DNA of 49,304 nt. It comes from an uncultured bacterium. GTDB lineage: Bacteria > Verrucomicrobiota > Kiritimatiellia > RFP12 > UBA1067. Numbering within the stretch: the first letter of the stretch is position 1; every line of letters starts with the position of its first letter. Positions 32,823-40,296 of this stretch are shown here, one piece after another. The DNA lies in NCBI GenBank assembly GCA_902779075.1, contig CACZAK010000044.1, forward strand, positions 1 to 49,304, written 5' to 3'. Made by a program: the position numbers and the translations under genes. The notes beneath the pieces were generated by a model. The model saw only the letters and a program-made list of their open reading frames with translations, was not told the origin of the DNA and did no database searches.

Positions 32823-33305
32823 ATGTCAATAAAAGGTAGACAGAGTGTCGAAGAGACGAAAGAGGCGTCCACTGGGTTGCTGGTGAACACCTACGAGCGT
32901 CCTCTTGACCCGAAGAAGCGCCTTACGGTTCCTAGCGTCTGGCGCCATGCATTGGGTTCCGACTACGTCTACGTCATGAAGGAGGAGGGGAAACCCTGTC
33001 TCCAACTCATCCCGAAAGGGGTGTTCGAGTCTCGAATGGCGGGCATTCAGGATGAGGCCTTGTCAGACGACGATCTCAATGACGTACTCGAAAAGGTTGG
33101 CGAAGATTCAGAGCTCCTTGAATTTGACGTGCAGGGGCGTATTCGCATCAGTGACAGGCTGCTTGCGTATGCGAACCTAACTGGACCCGTTGTCCTGAAA
33201 GGTGCTGTTCGAATGGCCCGTCTATGGGCTCCTGAGAACGTGCCTCAACGGTCGGCGGAGGAGTCGGATAACCTGCGTGCCGCTAGGAAGCGGCTGCGTT
33301 TCTGA
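32823..33305 (+). CDS. mraZ: MraZ, dcw cluster transcriptional regulator
   Basis: 160 residues with two SpoVT/AbrB-like halves: NTYERPLDPKKRLTVPSVWR (about 20-40) and LEFDVQGRIRISDRLLAYAN (about 98-118). MraZ forms a ring and represses the division and cell-wall cluster it heads. The first 19 residues are extra compared with most MraZ proteins. No ribosome-binding site precedes ATG 32823, so it may be read from a leaderless mRNA; GTG near 32882 is the alternative start. rsmH follows 13 bases later. Confidence 0.9.
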   Translation: MSIKGRQSVEETKEASTGLLVNTYERPLDPKKRLTVPSVWRHALGSDYVYVMKEEGKPCLQLIPKGVFESRMAGIQDEALSDDDLNDVLEKVGEDSELLEFDVQGRIRISDRLLAYANLTGPVVLKGAVRMARLWAPENVPQRSAEESDNLRAARKRLRF

Positions 33306-33318
33306 GGAGGACTTGAAG

Positions 33319-34245
33319 ATGCACATTCCAGTTCTTCTCAGAGAGGCAGTTGATTCTTTGGCGGTTCGGCAGGGCGGTGTGTACGTGGACGGGACACTGG
33401 GGCGTGCCGGCCACGCGCGGGAGATACTCCTGCGCGGCGGTGCCGGCACGACCCTGGTGGGTATCGACCGCGACGAGCAGGCACTTGCCGAGAGCTCAGC
33501 ACGCCTTGGAGAGATGTCCGGCGTAAACGTGGTGCTGGTCCACGGGTGCCATGGTTCGGTCGCGGAGATTGTCCGCGGCAAGGGGATTGGGGAAGTGGAC
33601 GGTATTTTGCTGGATCTGGGCGTGTCGAGTCCGCAGCTCGACGAGGCCGGGCGCGGGTTCAGTTTCCAGGCGGACGGACCTCTTGACATGCGGATGGACC
33701 GGTCGCGCGACTTGACGGCCGCGTCGCTGGTGGCGACGCGGACGGAGGAGGAACTTGCAGAGATTTTCCGTTCGCTCGGCGAGGAGCCGAACGCGCGGCG
33801 CATTGCGCGCGCAATAGTGCGGGAGCGTGCGGTACGTACGATCAAGACAACGGGCCAGCTCGCTGGGCTTGTGGAACGGACGGTTGGGCGGCATGGCCCG
33901 CACCATCCGGCCACACGGACTTTTCAGGCGCTCCGCATGGCCGTGAATGACGAGATAGGCGAACTGGAACGGGCGCTTGACGGAGGTCTCGGACTTCTGA
34001 AGGCCGGCGGCCGGTTCGCGGTGATCACTTTCGAGAGCTTGACGGATCGGATCGTGAAGCGGTTCTTCGCCGCGCACGCCGGCCGCATGGTTTCATTACA
34101 ACAGGGCGGGGAACAGTGGGAGGGAAGCCTTCCGCGAGTCCGCCTGGTCACTCGCCACGCGGTGGTCGCGTCGGACGAAGAGAAAAAAGACAACCCGCGT
34201 TCCCGCGGCGCCAAACTGCGGGCGGTAGAAAGGATGGCAGCATGA
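33319..34245 (+). CDS. rsmH: 16S rRNA (cytosine(1402)-N(4))-methyltransferase RsmH
   Basis: 308 residues. Methylates N4 of C1402 in the ribosomal P site. It begins with the expected MHIPVLLREAVDSL, then YVDGTLGRAGHA (SAM motif), GVSSPQLDEAGRGFSF, PLDMRMDRS and FEALRM-like FQALRMAVNDE, and ends with the usual HAVVASDEEKKDNPRSRGAK region. ATG 33319 has GAGGAGG upstream. Its stop overlaps the next start (ATGA). The glycine-rich motif reads GTLGRAGHA where many relatives have GTFGGGGHS. Confidence 0.96.
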   Translation: MHIPVLLREAVDSLAVRQGGVYVDGTLGRAGHAREILLRGGAGTTLVGIDRDEQALAESSARLGEMSGVNVVLVHGCHGSVAEIVRGKGIGEVDGILLDLGVSSPQLDEAGRGFSFQADGPLDMRMDRSRDLTAASLVATRTEEELAEIFRSLGEEPNARRIARAIVRERAVRTIKTTGQLAGLVERTVGRHGPHHPATRTFQALRMAVNDEIGELERALDGGLGLLKAGGRFAVITFESLTDRIVKRFFAAHAGRMVSLQQGGEQWEGSLPRVRLVTRHAVVASDEEKKDNPRSRGAKLRAVERMAA

Positions 34246-34682
34246 GGAGAAGGAATAGGAAACTTAACAGACGCTTTTCCCGTTTTACGGTAAACACGGC
34301 CGGCATCGTTGCGTTGCTGGTGACTGCATTCTCGATGGGGATGTGCTATTGCCTACTGGGAATGCGGTGTACGTCAATCGCACAGGAACTGCAGGAGGCG
34401 GAGAAATCCTACAAGCAGCTGACGAAGGAGAGTGAGCGCGTGGCGGCCCGCTGGAACGAACTCATGGCGGTGGACCGCCTTCAGGAGAAGCTCGTGCGCT
34501 TTGGCCTCGAGATGAACATCCCGCGCGCGGACCAGATGATACGCATGGGCGCGTCTGGACGTCCGCTTCCGGGGCAGATCGCCGTCGTGCGCGCCCGTGA
34601 GCGGATGGCCACGGCGAACATGGCGCAGAATTCTTCCGATGCGCCCGCCCGTAAGAGGACGGCGCGCGCGAAAATCAGGTAG
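34242..34682 (+). CDS. FtsL-like division protein
   Basis: 146 residues. A basic cytoplasmic N-terminus (MRRRNRKLNRRF) is followed by one membrane segment (about 18-42, IVALLVTAFSMGMCYCLLGM) and a periplasmic coiled coil (about 45-85, QELQEAEKSYKQLTKESERV). That topology, the size and the position between rsmH and ftsI are those of FtsL, which recruits FtsI/FtsW to the septum. FtsL sequences are too divergent for a motif test. It is translationally coupled to rsmH. The C-terminal 35 residues are basic and probably disordered. Confidence 0.75.
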   Translation: MRRRNRKLNRRFSRFTVNTAGIVALLVTAFSMGMCYCLLGMRCTSIAQELQEAEKSYKQLTKESERVAARWNELMAVDRLQEKLVRFGLEMNIPRADQMIRMGASGRPLPGQIAVVRARERMATANMAQNSSDAPARKRTARAKIR

Positions 34683-34694
34683 TCAGGGATGTGA

Positions 34695-36521
34695 ATGGCA
34701 TGGCGCGGCGAAAAGTACCGGTTTTGGTGCCCGGTAGTTATTCTATGTTTCTGCCTCGCGGGTCTGTCCGCGCGCCTCGTCATGTTGCACCTTGGATACG
34801 TTGAGATAGAGAAGAAGCCCACCTATACGCTCGTACGGAACACCGTGGCTTTGCGCGGCAGCATCTTTTCGTCCACGGGAGTTCCATACGCTCGCTCGAA
34901 AGTGGTCTGGGAGTACGCAGTCGATCCCAAGGCGGGAAACGAGAACGCCGTACACCCCAACCGCCCGGTTGATCCGGCGGTCCGGTGGGCGAACATCACG
35001 AATCTCTCGGAATCGCTGAACCTGCCCCTGGAAAAGGTAATGGACGCCTATGCGGAATACGCAAGGCGGAAGCGGAGGTACGTGTTTCTGGCGACAAACG
35101 AGGACGAGACAGTACATGCCAAGCTGTCGCGGATCCACGAGCTAAGCGTCTCCGAGAAGATCGTCCGCGTGTATCCGCAGGGCAGGGACCTTTCGCAGGT
35201 CGTCGGTTTCGTGAGCCGCGACGTCACAAACGCCGTGGGAGCAGCCGGCTTGGAGCAGAGGTTCGAGCGGCAGCTCAAGGGGGCGCCGGGGCGCATGACC
35301 GGCGTGAAGGACGCCCACGGGCGCGAACTGCGCATCCTGCGCGAAAGCTATGCGGAATCTCGTCCGGGCAACGACGTGTACCTCACGATCGACCACAACA
35401 TCCAGCACGAAGTCGAGAGGATTCTCCTTGAAGGGCGTCTCCGCCACCAGGCCGAGCGCGTGTGGTCGATAGTCATGGACGTGAAGACCGGTGCCGTGCT
35501 CGCGATGGCGACGCAGCCGGACTACGATCCATCCAACTTCACGTCGTCCACCTCCGCGCTGCGCAAGAACTACGCAATCGCCCAAGTCTACGACCCCGGA
35601 AGCGTGATGAAGACGATCACCGCCTGCGCGGCAATCAACGAGCGGATCGTCGGCCCCGACACGATAATGAGCACCGACAGGAAGGATCCTCGCTACTACC
35701 GCCTGCCTACCGACTCGCACAAGATGGACGACTACATGACCGTGCGCAACGCGCTAGTGCACTCCTGCAACGTCATCTACGGAAAGCTGGGATGCGATCT
35801 CGGCCCGCGGCGGCTCCGCACGTACATGGCGGAATTCGGCTTTGGTAGCAAGACCGGCATCGAACTGCCAGCCGAGGAGAAGGGACTGTTGCCGCCTTGG
35901 CAGAAATGGGATAAGCTCAAACAGTCGCGCGCGCCCATCGGACAGGGCGTCTCCGTTACCGCAATCCAGCTGGCCGCGGCCTATTGCTGCATCGCCAACG
36001 ACGGAGAACTGCTGCGTCCCTACATCGTCGAGCGCATCGTGCAGCACGGAACTTCTGGCGATGACGACGTCTCCACCGTCGTATACCAGCACGAGCGGCA
36101 GGTCCTCGGGCACCCGATTCGCCCTGAGACCGCGCGCCATGTCCGCGAGATGATGCTCGGAGTGGCGAAGAAGGGCGGCACGGCCCGCAAGGCCGCCGTG
36201 GCAGGCTATACCGTGGCGGGCAAGACTGGTACCGCCCAGATCGCCCGGCCAGGTGGAGGATACTACGACGACCAGTTCAACGCCTCGTTCATCGGCATCG
36301 TGCCCGCCTCAAAGCCCCAGGTCGTCATCCTCGTCACGTACCACAAGCCTTTCACTTGCAGGAGGCGCGATACGTCCGAGGCGCGCGGCGTGCCGATCTA
36401 CAACCACCAGGGCGGAGTATGTGCAGGCCCCACGTTCAGCGAAATAGCCGCGTTTGTGCTTCGCTATCTCGCCGTGGAGCCGGACGTACCAGACGAAGTG
36501 CCTGAGGAGGACGACGCATGA
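34695..36521 (+). CDS. ftsI: Peptidoglycan transpeptidase FtsI (class B PBP)
   Basis: 608 residues. N-terminal membrane anchor (about 12-33), pedestal domain with the RGSIFSSTGVPYA block, and transpeptidase domain with SVMK (S303, K306), SCN (357-359) and KTGT (510-513). It cross-links septal peptidoglycan. Its position in the cluster identifies it as FtsI rather than PBP2. The usual C-terminal PASTA domain is absent. AGGGATGTGA precedes ATG 34695. The stop overlaps the murE start (ATGA). Confidence 0.95.
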   Translation: MAWRGEKYRFWCPVVILCFCLAGLSARLVMLHLGYVEIEKKPTYTLVRNTVALRGSIFSSTGVPYARSKVVWEYAVDPKAGNENAVHPNRPVDPAVRWANITNLSESLNLPLEKVMDAYAEYARRKRRYVFLATNEDETVHAKLSRIHELSVSEKIVRVYPQGRDLSQVVGFVSRDVTNAVGAAGLEQRFERQLKGAPGRMTGVKDAHGRELRILRESYAESRPGNDVYLTIDHNIQHEVERILLEGRLRHQAERVWSIVMDVKTGAVLAMATQPDYDPSNFTSSTSALRKNYAIAQVYDPGSVMKTITACAAINERIVGPDTIMSTDRKDPRYYRLPTDSHKMDDYMTVRNALVHSCNVIYGKLGCDLGPRRLRTYMAEFGFGSKTGIELPAEEKGLLPPWQKWDKLKQSRAPIGQGVSVTAIQLAAAYCCIANDGELLRPYIVERIVQHGTSGDDDVSTVVYQHERQVLGHPIRPETARHVREMMLGVAKKGGTARKAAVAGYTVAGKTGTAQIARPGGGYYDDQFNASFIGIVPASKPQVVILVTYHKPFTCRRRDTSEARGVPIYNHQGGVCAGPTFSEIAAFVLRYLAVEPDVPDEVPEEDDA

Positions 36522-37615
36522 ACGTCTACGGCATCACCGGCACTAACGGCAAGACCACCACCACCTGGGTGCTTGCCGAGTTCCTCAAGCCGCTTGGCCG
36601 CGCGGGGTACATCACCACCGTCGAGGTGGATACTGGCTCGCGAAAATTCTCCACTGGCTACACCACGCCGCCGAACAAGGTCCTTATGGACATCTTTGCG
36701 GAGATGGAGTCCAACGGCATTGCGAACTGCGTGATGGAGGCTTCAAGCCACGCCATCCACCAGAACCGCACGGCTGGTACGAATTTCACGGGTGGCGCGT
36801 TCACGAACCTTTCAGAGGATCACCTCGACTACCACAAGACGATGGAGGCCTACTTCGCCGCGAAACGCCTTTTCTTTGAGCGTCTTGCCGTCGACAAGCC
36901 CGGCTCGCCCGTCGTGGTGTGCGTGGACGGCGAATGGGGGCGGCGTCTGGCGGACGAGCTCGGGGCTCTCCCGCTCAATGTGGTAACTTGCGGATTTACC
37001 GTCCCGCGCGACGCGGACTTCGCCGACTTCGTATCCCGGCGAAGTCCGCTCGCGGGACGCTACAACGTGCAGAATGTGCTTGTGGCGGCAGCGCTTGCAC
37101 GAGCGGTAGGAGTCTCTGAGGAGGCAATCCGCGCCGCCGTTCCCACGCTTACGCCGCGTTGGGGACGCCTTGAGCGTGTTAAGACGCGCAGCGCCGCCGA
37201 GGTGTTCGTGGACTTCGCGCACACCGACGACGCGCTTGCGAACGTGCTTTCGACAGTCCGCGCATTCACGAAGGGGAAGGTGTGGGCCGTGTTCGGCGCA
37301 GGCGGCGACCGCGACCGCGCGAAGCGTCCGCTCATGGGCGCCGCAGCCGCGCGGTGGGCGGACCACCTTGTGGTGACGAGCGACAATCCCCGCAGCGAAC
37401 GCCCAGAGGACATCATCGCCGAAATATTGGCGGGCATACCCGCCGGTACCGACGTGGCAGTTGAACCAGACCGCCGCACGGCAATCAATCTAGCCCTTGC
37501 ACGCGCAGCACACGGCGACACGGTCGTCGTGTGCGGGAAGGGACACGAAACCACACAGACGATCGGCACGCGCGTGCTGCCGTTCGACGACAGGATAGTA
37601 TGCGCAGAATACTGA
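36518..37615 (+). CDS. murE: MurE-like UDP-MurNAc-tripeptide ligase lacking domain 1
   Basis: 365 residues against about 490 for usual MurE. The protein starts directly at the ATP-binding domain: YGITGTNGKTTTTWVLAEF (residues 4-22). TTP (near 47) and LSEDHLDYHKTMEAYF follow, and then the C-terminal domain with TSDNPRSERPED, whose DNPR motif marks meso-diaminopimelate as the added amino acid. Domain 1, which holds the UDP part of the substrate, is missing, and the middle domain is also shortened. AGGAGG seven bases upstream of ATG 36518 and the ATGA overlap with ftsI make this start secure. It presumably works in peptidoglycan synthesis, but substrate binding must differ. Confidence 0.85.
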   Translation: MNVYGITGTNGKTTTTWVLAEFLKPLGRAGYITTVEVDTGSRKFSTGYTTPPNKVLMDIFAEMESNGIANCVMEASSHAIHQNRTAGTNFTGGAFTNLSEDHLDYHKTMEAYFAAKRLFFERLAVDKPGSPVVVCVDGEWGRRLADELGALPLNVVTCGFTVPRDADFADFVSRRSPLAGRYNVQNVLVAAALARAVGVSEEAIRAAVPTLTPRWGRLERVKTRSAAEVFVDFAHTDDALANVLSTVRAFTKGKVWAVFGAGGDRDRAKRPLMGAAAARWADHLVVTSDNPRSERPEDIIAEILAGIPAGTDVAVEPDRRTAINLALARAAHGDTVVVCGKGHETTQTIGTRVLPFDDRIVCAEY

Positions 37616-38001
37616 CAGCCCTTGCACTTGCCGCGTTATGCGGTTGCTGGACTCCCGGCTCCGTTCGGGAGGTAATGCCGAAGCACACCGAGAAATTCCC
37701 AGCCAGTTCGTCGTTTTTCGTGGAGAAGACCGAGCGTCGGGTCGAGACTGTCCTGAAGAGGGCATTACGTGCGCGCGGGTTCGAGGTGAAGGACCGCAGG
37801 GAGGAGGCCGACCTCGTGATGACGGCGAAGGTACTTGGATGGGAGTACAACGACGCGGGCTTCAGCGGATTCCACGCCCGTGACGACATTGAACTCGTGA
37901 TCACCGTGGCAGACCGCAAGACAAAGCTCGTCCGCGCGCGTTCGGACGTGTCCGTCAGATCGGACCTCCGGATTCTCGATAAATACGTAAAAACGCTCTA
38001 G
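37600..38001 (+). CDS. Small putative lipoprotein at the end of the dcw cluster
   Basis: 133 residues. The signal peptide MRRILTALALAALCGC ends in a lipobox-like LCGC, so the mature protein may be lipid-anchored at C16. The mature part has alternating strands and helices (VLKRALRARGFEVKDRREEA, DLVMTAKVLGWEYND), reminiscent of LptE- or DUF4136-like outer-membrane lipoproteins, but no family is assigned. ATG 37600 overlaps the murE end by 16 bases, so it is cotranscribed. Its stop codon shares CTAG with the stop of the convergent IIA gene. Confidence 0.7.
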   Translation: MRRILTALALAALCGCWTPGSVREVMPKHTEKFPASSSFFVEKTERRVETVLKRALRARGFEVKDRREEADLVMTAKVLGWEYNDAGFSGFHARDDIELVITVADRKTKLVRARSDVSVRSDLRILDKYVKTL

Positions 38002-38720
38002 TGCATGTGGCCGAGGAATTCGTCCTCGGCCTTCTTTATCGCCGCGTGCATGGCTTCGCCGTCCGGAGCCTCGCGGAGCTCCTCCAGCAGCGTGGTTCCG
38101 TGCGCGAGCAGGCAGAGCCGTGCGAGGATGTGGAGGTGGAGCGCGTGGTCCGTGCAGCAGATGAGGAAGAAGAGGTCTGTTCCGGTGCCGTCCTGCGAAC
38201 CGAAGAACACGGGGCGCACGGTGCGTCCGAGTGCGAGGAACGTTTCCTGGAAGAGATACGGGTCGTGGTAGCGCGGATGTAGGAACGCGGCACCTCCGCC
38301 GGCCGCCGTGGAGGCCACTTCCTCGCGCGCCTGCAGCTCCACGAAGAGCGTCTCGGGATCGTAGAGGAGACCGGTGGAGTCGGCGAAGTCGGTCATGTCG
38401 CGCAGCACGCCGGCGCGCGTCTTGGACGTGAGCGCGGGGGCGATGACTGCAGGGGAGAGGATGTCGGCGATGTGGAAGTCGTGCCCATCCGCCTGGCGCC
38501 GCTCGGCCATGGCGAGCTGGTGTTCGCCCGTAAGCTGCTTGTCGGAGATCTCCATCATGCGACGCTGCGCCCATTCGTCGAGCAAACGGTGCTCGAAGAA
38601 GAAGGCGTCCCCGCGTCGGACGCTGGAGACTTCTTCCCGCTGCGCGAAATGCCGAAGGTCATTTACCTTCATGTGCAGGTGGGCAGCGGCGCTTTTAAGA
38701 TCCATCAACTGGTAGCCCAT
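37998..38720 (-). CDS. PTS IIA-type (PtsN-like) protein with N-terminal helix-turn-helix
   Basis: 240 residues. Residues 1-55 resemble an excisionase/MerR-type helix-turn-helix (DLKSAAAHLHMKVNDLRHFA). Residues about 85-240 form a fructose/nitrogen-type IIA domain: LFVELQAREEVASTAAGGGA then FLHPR, whose H148 is the expected phosphorylation site. Such proteins act as phosphorelay sensors rather than transporters when no sugar permease is near, as here. ATG 38720 lies about one base after the transcription start predicted from TAGAAT at 38728-38733, so the mRNA may be leaderless; M6 is an alternative start. It converges on the dcw cluster. Confidence 0.82.
   Translation of the reverse strand: MGYQLMDLKSAAAHLHMKVNDLRHFAQREEVSSVRRGDAFFFEHRLLDEWAQRRMMEISDKQLTGEHQLAMAERRQADGHDFHIADILSPAVIAPALTSKTRAGVLRDMTDFADSTGLLYDPETLFVELQAREEVASTAAGGGAAFLHPRYHDPYLFQETFLALGRTVRPVFFGSQDGTGTDLFFLICCTDHALHLHILARLCLLAHGTTLLEELREAPDGEAMHAAIKKAEDEFLGHMH
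38009..38040 (+). terminator. Terminator of the dcw cluster inside the IIA gene end
   Basis: GGCCGAGGA (38009-38017), loop ATTCG, TCCTCGGCC (38023-38031), then TTCTTTATC. It ends plus-strand transcription within the last codons of the convergent gene. Confidence 0.75.
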
Positions 38721-38727
38721 GGCTCGT

Positions 38728-38733
38728 ATTCTA
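38728..38733 (-). promoter_or_regulatory. Extended -10 of the IIA gene
   Basis: Minus strand reads TGGTAGAATACG, with TAGAAT at 38733-38728. The expected start point is next to the ATG. Confidence 0.5.
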
Positions 38734-38746
38734 CCAAAAAAGGCGC

Positions 38747-39403
38747 TTACGCGCCAGTCTGCCCGTCTTTTTCGTGTGGACGGTGTGGACGGTACAGGAG
38801 AATCGGGCGGTTGGCGTTGAGCGTGAATGCGATGCCGGCAGTGCGGTTGAGCGAGCCGCTCCAGAGCGGAGCGAGATCAACACCGTCGAGCGGCCAGACG
38901 AGCCCACGCGATGTTACGTGCGTGCCGGGAAGGGGGGCGAACACCGATACGGCCTCGCCGGGATGGCAGGGGAATGTCTGTTCGTCGCGCACTGCGACAA
39001 ACGTGCCGTAGTCGGTGATGATTGACGTGTCTGGGATGTATGCGGTGAAATCGAGTAGGTGGAAGATGTTTGCGAGCGCGTGGTCCTCGCGTTTGCCCGT
39101 CGTGCCGAGGAGTGCGACGGAGGGCTTGTCCGAGATGCAGCACATGGACTGGACGAAACGGAAGGCCTTGCAGAGGTCGTTCGTGTCCTGTTCGGCGATG
39201 TGAACAAAGCGGTCGCCGAGTGCGTCGCGGTCGGCGGCGGAGAGTGAGTCGCCATCGCCCACCACGTAGTTTGGCTCGTGGCCGAGGGCGTGGGCGGCGG
39301 CAAGCGCGCCGTCGCACGCAACGCGCAGGTCGGCGTCGGCAAATGCGGCACGCGGCACCGCGTGGCTTGGAGTGTCCCCGCTTGCGATAATCGCGATGCG
39401 CAC
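38747..39403 (-). CDS. thiN: Thiamine diphosphokinase
   Basis: 218 residues. Transfers pyrophosphate from ATP to thiamine. Conserved blocks: IIASGDTPSH, VACDGALAAAHALG, YVVGDGDSLS (the DGDS metal site), QDTNDLCKAFRF and LLGTTGKREDHALANIF. The C-terminal beta domain has VSVFAPLPGTHVTSRGLVWPL. The frame is open to 39568, but that overlaps tadB; GTG 39403 with AGAGG upstream is the start, two bases after the tadB stop. It is probably read from the end of the Tad transcript. Confidence 0.93.
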   Translation of the reverse strand: MRIAIIASGDTPSHAVPRAAFADADLRVACDGALAAAHALGHEPNYVVGDGDSLSAADRDALGDRFVHIAEQDTNDLCKAFRFVQSMCCISDKPSVALLGTTGKREDHALANIFHLLDFTAYIPDTSIITDYGTFVAVRDEQTFPCHPGEAVSVFAPLPGTHVTSRGLVWPLDGVDLAPLWSGSLNRTAGIAFTLNANRPILLYRPHRPHEKDGQTGA

Positions 39404-39405
39404 GG

Positions 39406-40296
39406 CTATACCTCTATTTTGATGATTTTGCGGATGATCAGCCAGCCCACAATCACGAGTACTAGCACGAGGCCGATGCACCCCGCGCCCTTGAGCGAGA
39501 ATATGAACGGCTTCATAGTTGCGGGTTTGAGAACAGTCATCGCGAGGCCCAGGACGAGCGGCATGCATGAGATGATTATGCCCTGCATCCGGCCCTGCGC
39601 GGTGAGGGTACGCACGCGGCGTTCGATGCGCATACGGCCGCGGATCGTCTCTGAGATCTTGTCGAATATCTCCGTGAGGTTTCCGCCCGTGTGGCGGGCG
39701 ATGTCGATGGCTGAGCAGACGAGCGTGAGGTCTTCCGACCCCACGCGCGCGTCGAGGGACGCGAGCGCTTCCTCGAACCCCATGCCCACTCGCAGCTGCT
39801 GGAGGAATACAGTGAACTCCTGCGAGATTGGCTTCTCGCCTGCCTCCACCACGCTCTCGAACGCCTGGTTGATGGAGAATCCCGCGCGAAGGGCGTTGGA
39901 CATGGTGCCGAGCGCGCCGACGAGCTGCTCGTTGAACTTCAGGCGGTGGCGCGCGCGGAGGAACCGCACGTAGCGGCTCGGCAATGAGATTGTGAACGCC
40001 CCTGCCGCTAGGCCAAGGACTGTACCTGCGATTGTGGAGGTTATGCTTGTGAAACTGAAGAGCGGGATGAAGAAAAGGAAGAACGCAGCGAGTGCGGCGA
40101 GCCGTCCAAGGCGGGCGATTTTCGCCGGCGAGATGAACATGAACACGTCTTCGAACTGCAGCGACGTCTGGGCACCTACCGTGAGGGAGTACGAGTCAGC
40201 GCCCTCGTTGAGCGCGGAGACGAACCCCCACGCGAATCCGGCGAATGCGAGGCCGACGGCTGCGATGGTGGATAAGAACAGAACCGTACCGCTCAT
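39406..40296 (-). CDS. tadB: TadB-like type II secretion F domain protein
   Basis: 296 residues. Inner-membrane platform protein of the Tad/Flp pilus machine. Membrane segments are near 5-25, 65-85, 87-107, 240-260 and 268-290. The T2SSF core is RHRLKFNEQLVGALGTMSNA, LRAGFSINQAFESV and then the GMGFEEALASLDARVGSEDL block. ATG 40296 overlaps the tadA stop (ATGA). The usual TadC partner is not next to it or elsewhere in the window. Confidence 0.92.
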   Translation of the reverse strand: MSGTVLFLSTIAAVGLAFAGFAWGFVSALNEGADSYSLTVGAQTSLQFEDVFMFISPAKIARLGRLAALAAFFLFFIPLFSFTSITSTIAGTVLGLAAGAFTISLPSRYVRFLRARHRLKFNEQLVGALGTMSNALRAGFSINQAFESVVEAGEKPISQEFTVFLQQLRVGMGFEEALASLDARVGSEDLTLVCSAIDIARHTGGNLTEIFDKISETIRGRMRIERRVRTLTAQGRMQGIIISCMPLVLGLAMTVLKPATMKPFIFSLKGAGCIGLVLVLVIVGWLIIRKIIKIEV

